64,000 nucleotides of DNA, taken from NCBI RefSeq assembly GCF_003589595.1, contig NW_020653716.1, positions 158,629 through 222,628 of the forward strand, written 5' to 3'. The stretch is from Hyposmocoma kahamanoa. Taxonomy: Eukaryota > Arthropoda > Insecta > Lepidoptera > Cosmopterigidae. Each line of letters begins with the position of its first letter. Position 1 is the stretch's first letter. Of this stretch, positions 63,959 to 64,000 are shown one piece after another. Under the pieces are notes generated by a model. It had not been told where the DNA came from. It saw nothing but the letters and a program-made list of their open reading frames with translations, and did no database searches. The position numbers and the translations under genes were made by a program.

Positions 63959-64000
63959 CAGTGACGGGACGATTAAGTCATGCGCCTGGTGTTAAGCGAC
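63959..64000 (-). repeat. SR retroposon, cut by the window end
   Basis: CAGTGACGGGACGATTAAG then CATGCGCCTGGTG and TTAAGCGAC: the A-tail-proximal end of another copy, running off the window. Confidence 0.75.

Overview
The window reads as AT-rich insect nuclear DNA, most likely from a moth or butterfly. No host protein-coding gene can be supported anywhere in the 64 kb. Almost every stretch with recognisable content is a transposable element or a fragment of one. The lepidopteran assignment is an inference. It rests on a very abundant A-tailed short retroposon with a tail region of the 'GTGACGGGACGAACAAGTCG' type (called SR here), on several tRNA-headed SINE families, and on mariner, RTE-like, CR1/Jockey-like and I-like LINEs of the kinds usual in Lepidoptera. 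A 10-base run of N (58547-58556) shows the sequence is an assembly scaffold.

Layout. 1-2.6 kb: anonymous AT-rich DNA with one small inverted-repeat element. 2.6-6.25 kb: a CR1/Jockey-superfamily LINE (LINE-A) sits inside a short repeat with imperfect terminal inverted repeats. LINE-A is 5' truncated but otherwise nearly intact, and other copies of the host repeat show the unoccupied site. 7-11.5 kb: small inverted-repeat elements, a 905-bp hAT-like non-autonomous element and LINE 3' ends. 12.4-13.7 kb: mariner copy 1. 14.4-17 kb: SR copies, a Harbinger-like MITE and a SINE-derived fold-back. 17.6-23.3 kb: a degraded I-clade LINE (LINE-B: ORF1, endonuclease, reverse transcriptase, RNase H, C-terminal domain) interrupted by a minus-strand LINE (LINE-C) and by a further short LINE 3' end. 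24-29 kb: SR copies, a second Harbinger-like MITE, two palindromic elements and a tRNA-SINE. 29.2-31.7 kb: another copy of the TIR repeat, then a minus-strand relative of LINE-A (LINE-D). A GC-rich retroposon with a 17-bp target duplication has landed in the 3' region of LINE-D. 33-36.9 kb: SINEs, mariner copy 2 and an RTE 3' end. 38.9-40.6 kb: an SR copy split by LINE-E. 41-54.6 kb: many SR copies, Jockey-type remnants and SINEs, one of them nested in an SR copy. 57-57.4 kb: the undisrupted copy of the TIR repeat. 58.6-59.5 kb: a decayed tandem array next to the assembly gap. 61.7-64 kb: two MITEs with hAT/P-like ends, each followed at once by an SR copy, plus an RTE 3' end.

Nothing here forms an operon or pathway. 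The content is a layered insertion history. At least five nested events can be ordered from the sequence alone, and every recognised transposon ORF is disrupted. The least damaged is LINE-A, with one frameshift and one TGA. The high density of nested elements and the absence of host genes fit heterochromatin, for example a W chromosome or a pericentromeric region, but the window alone cannot prove that.
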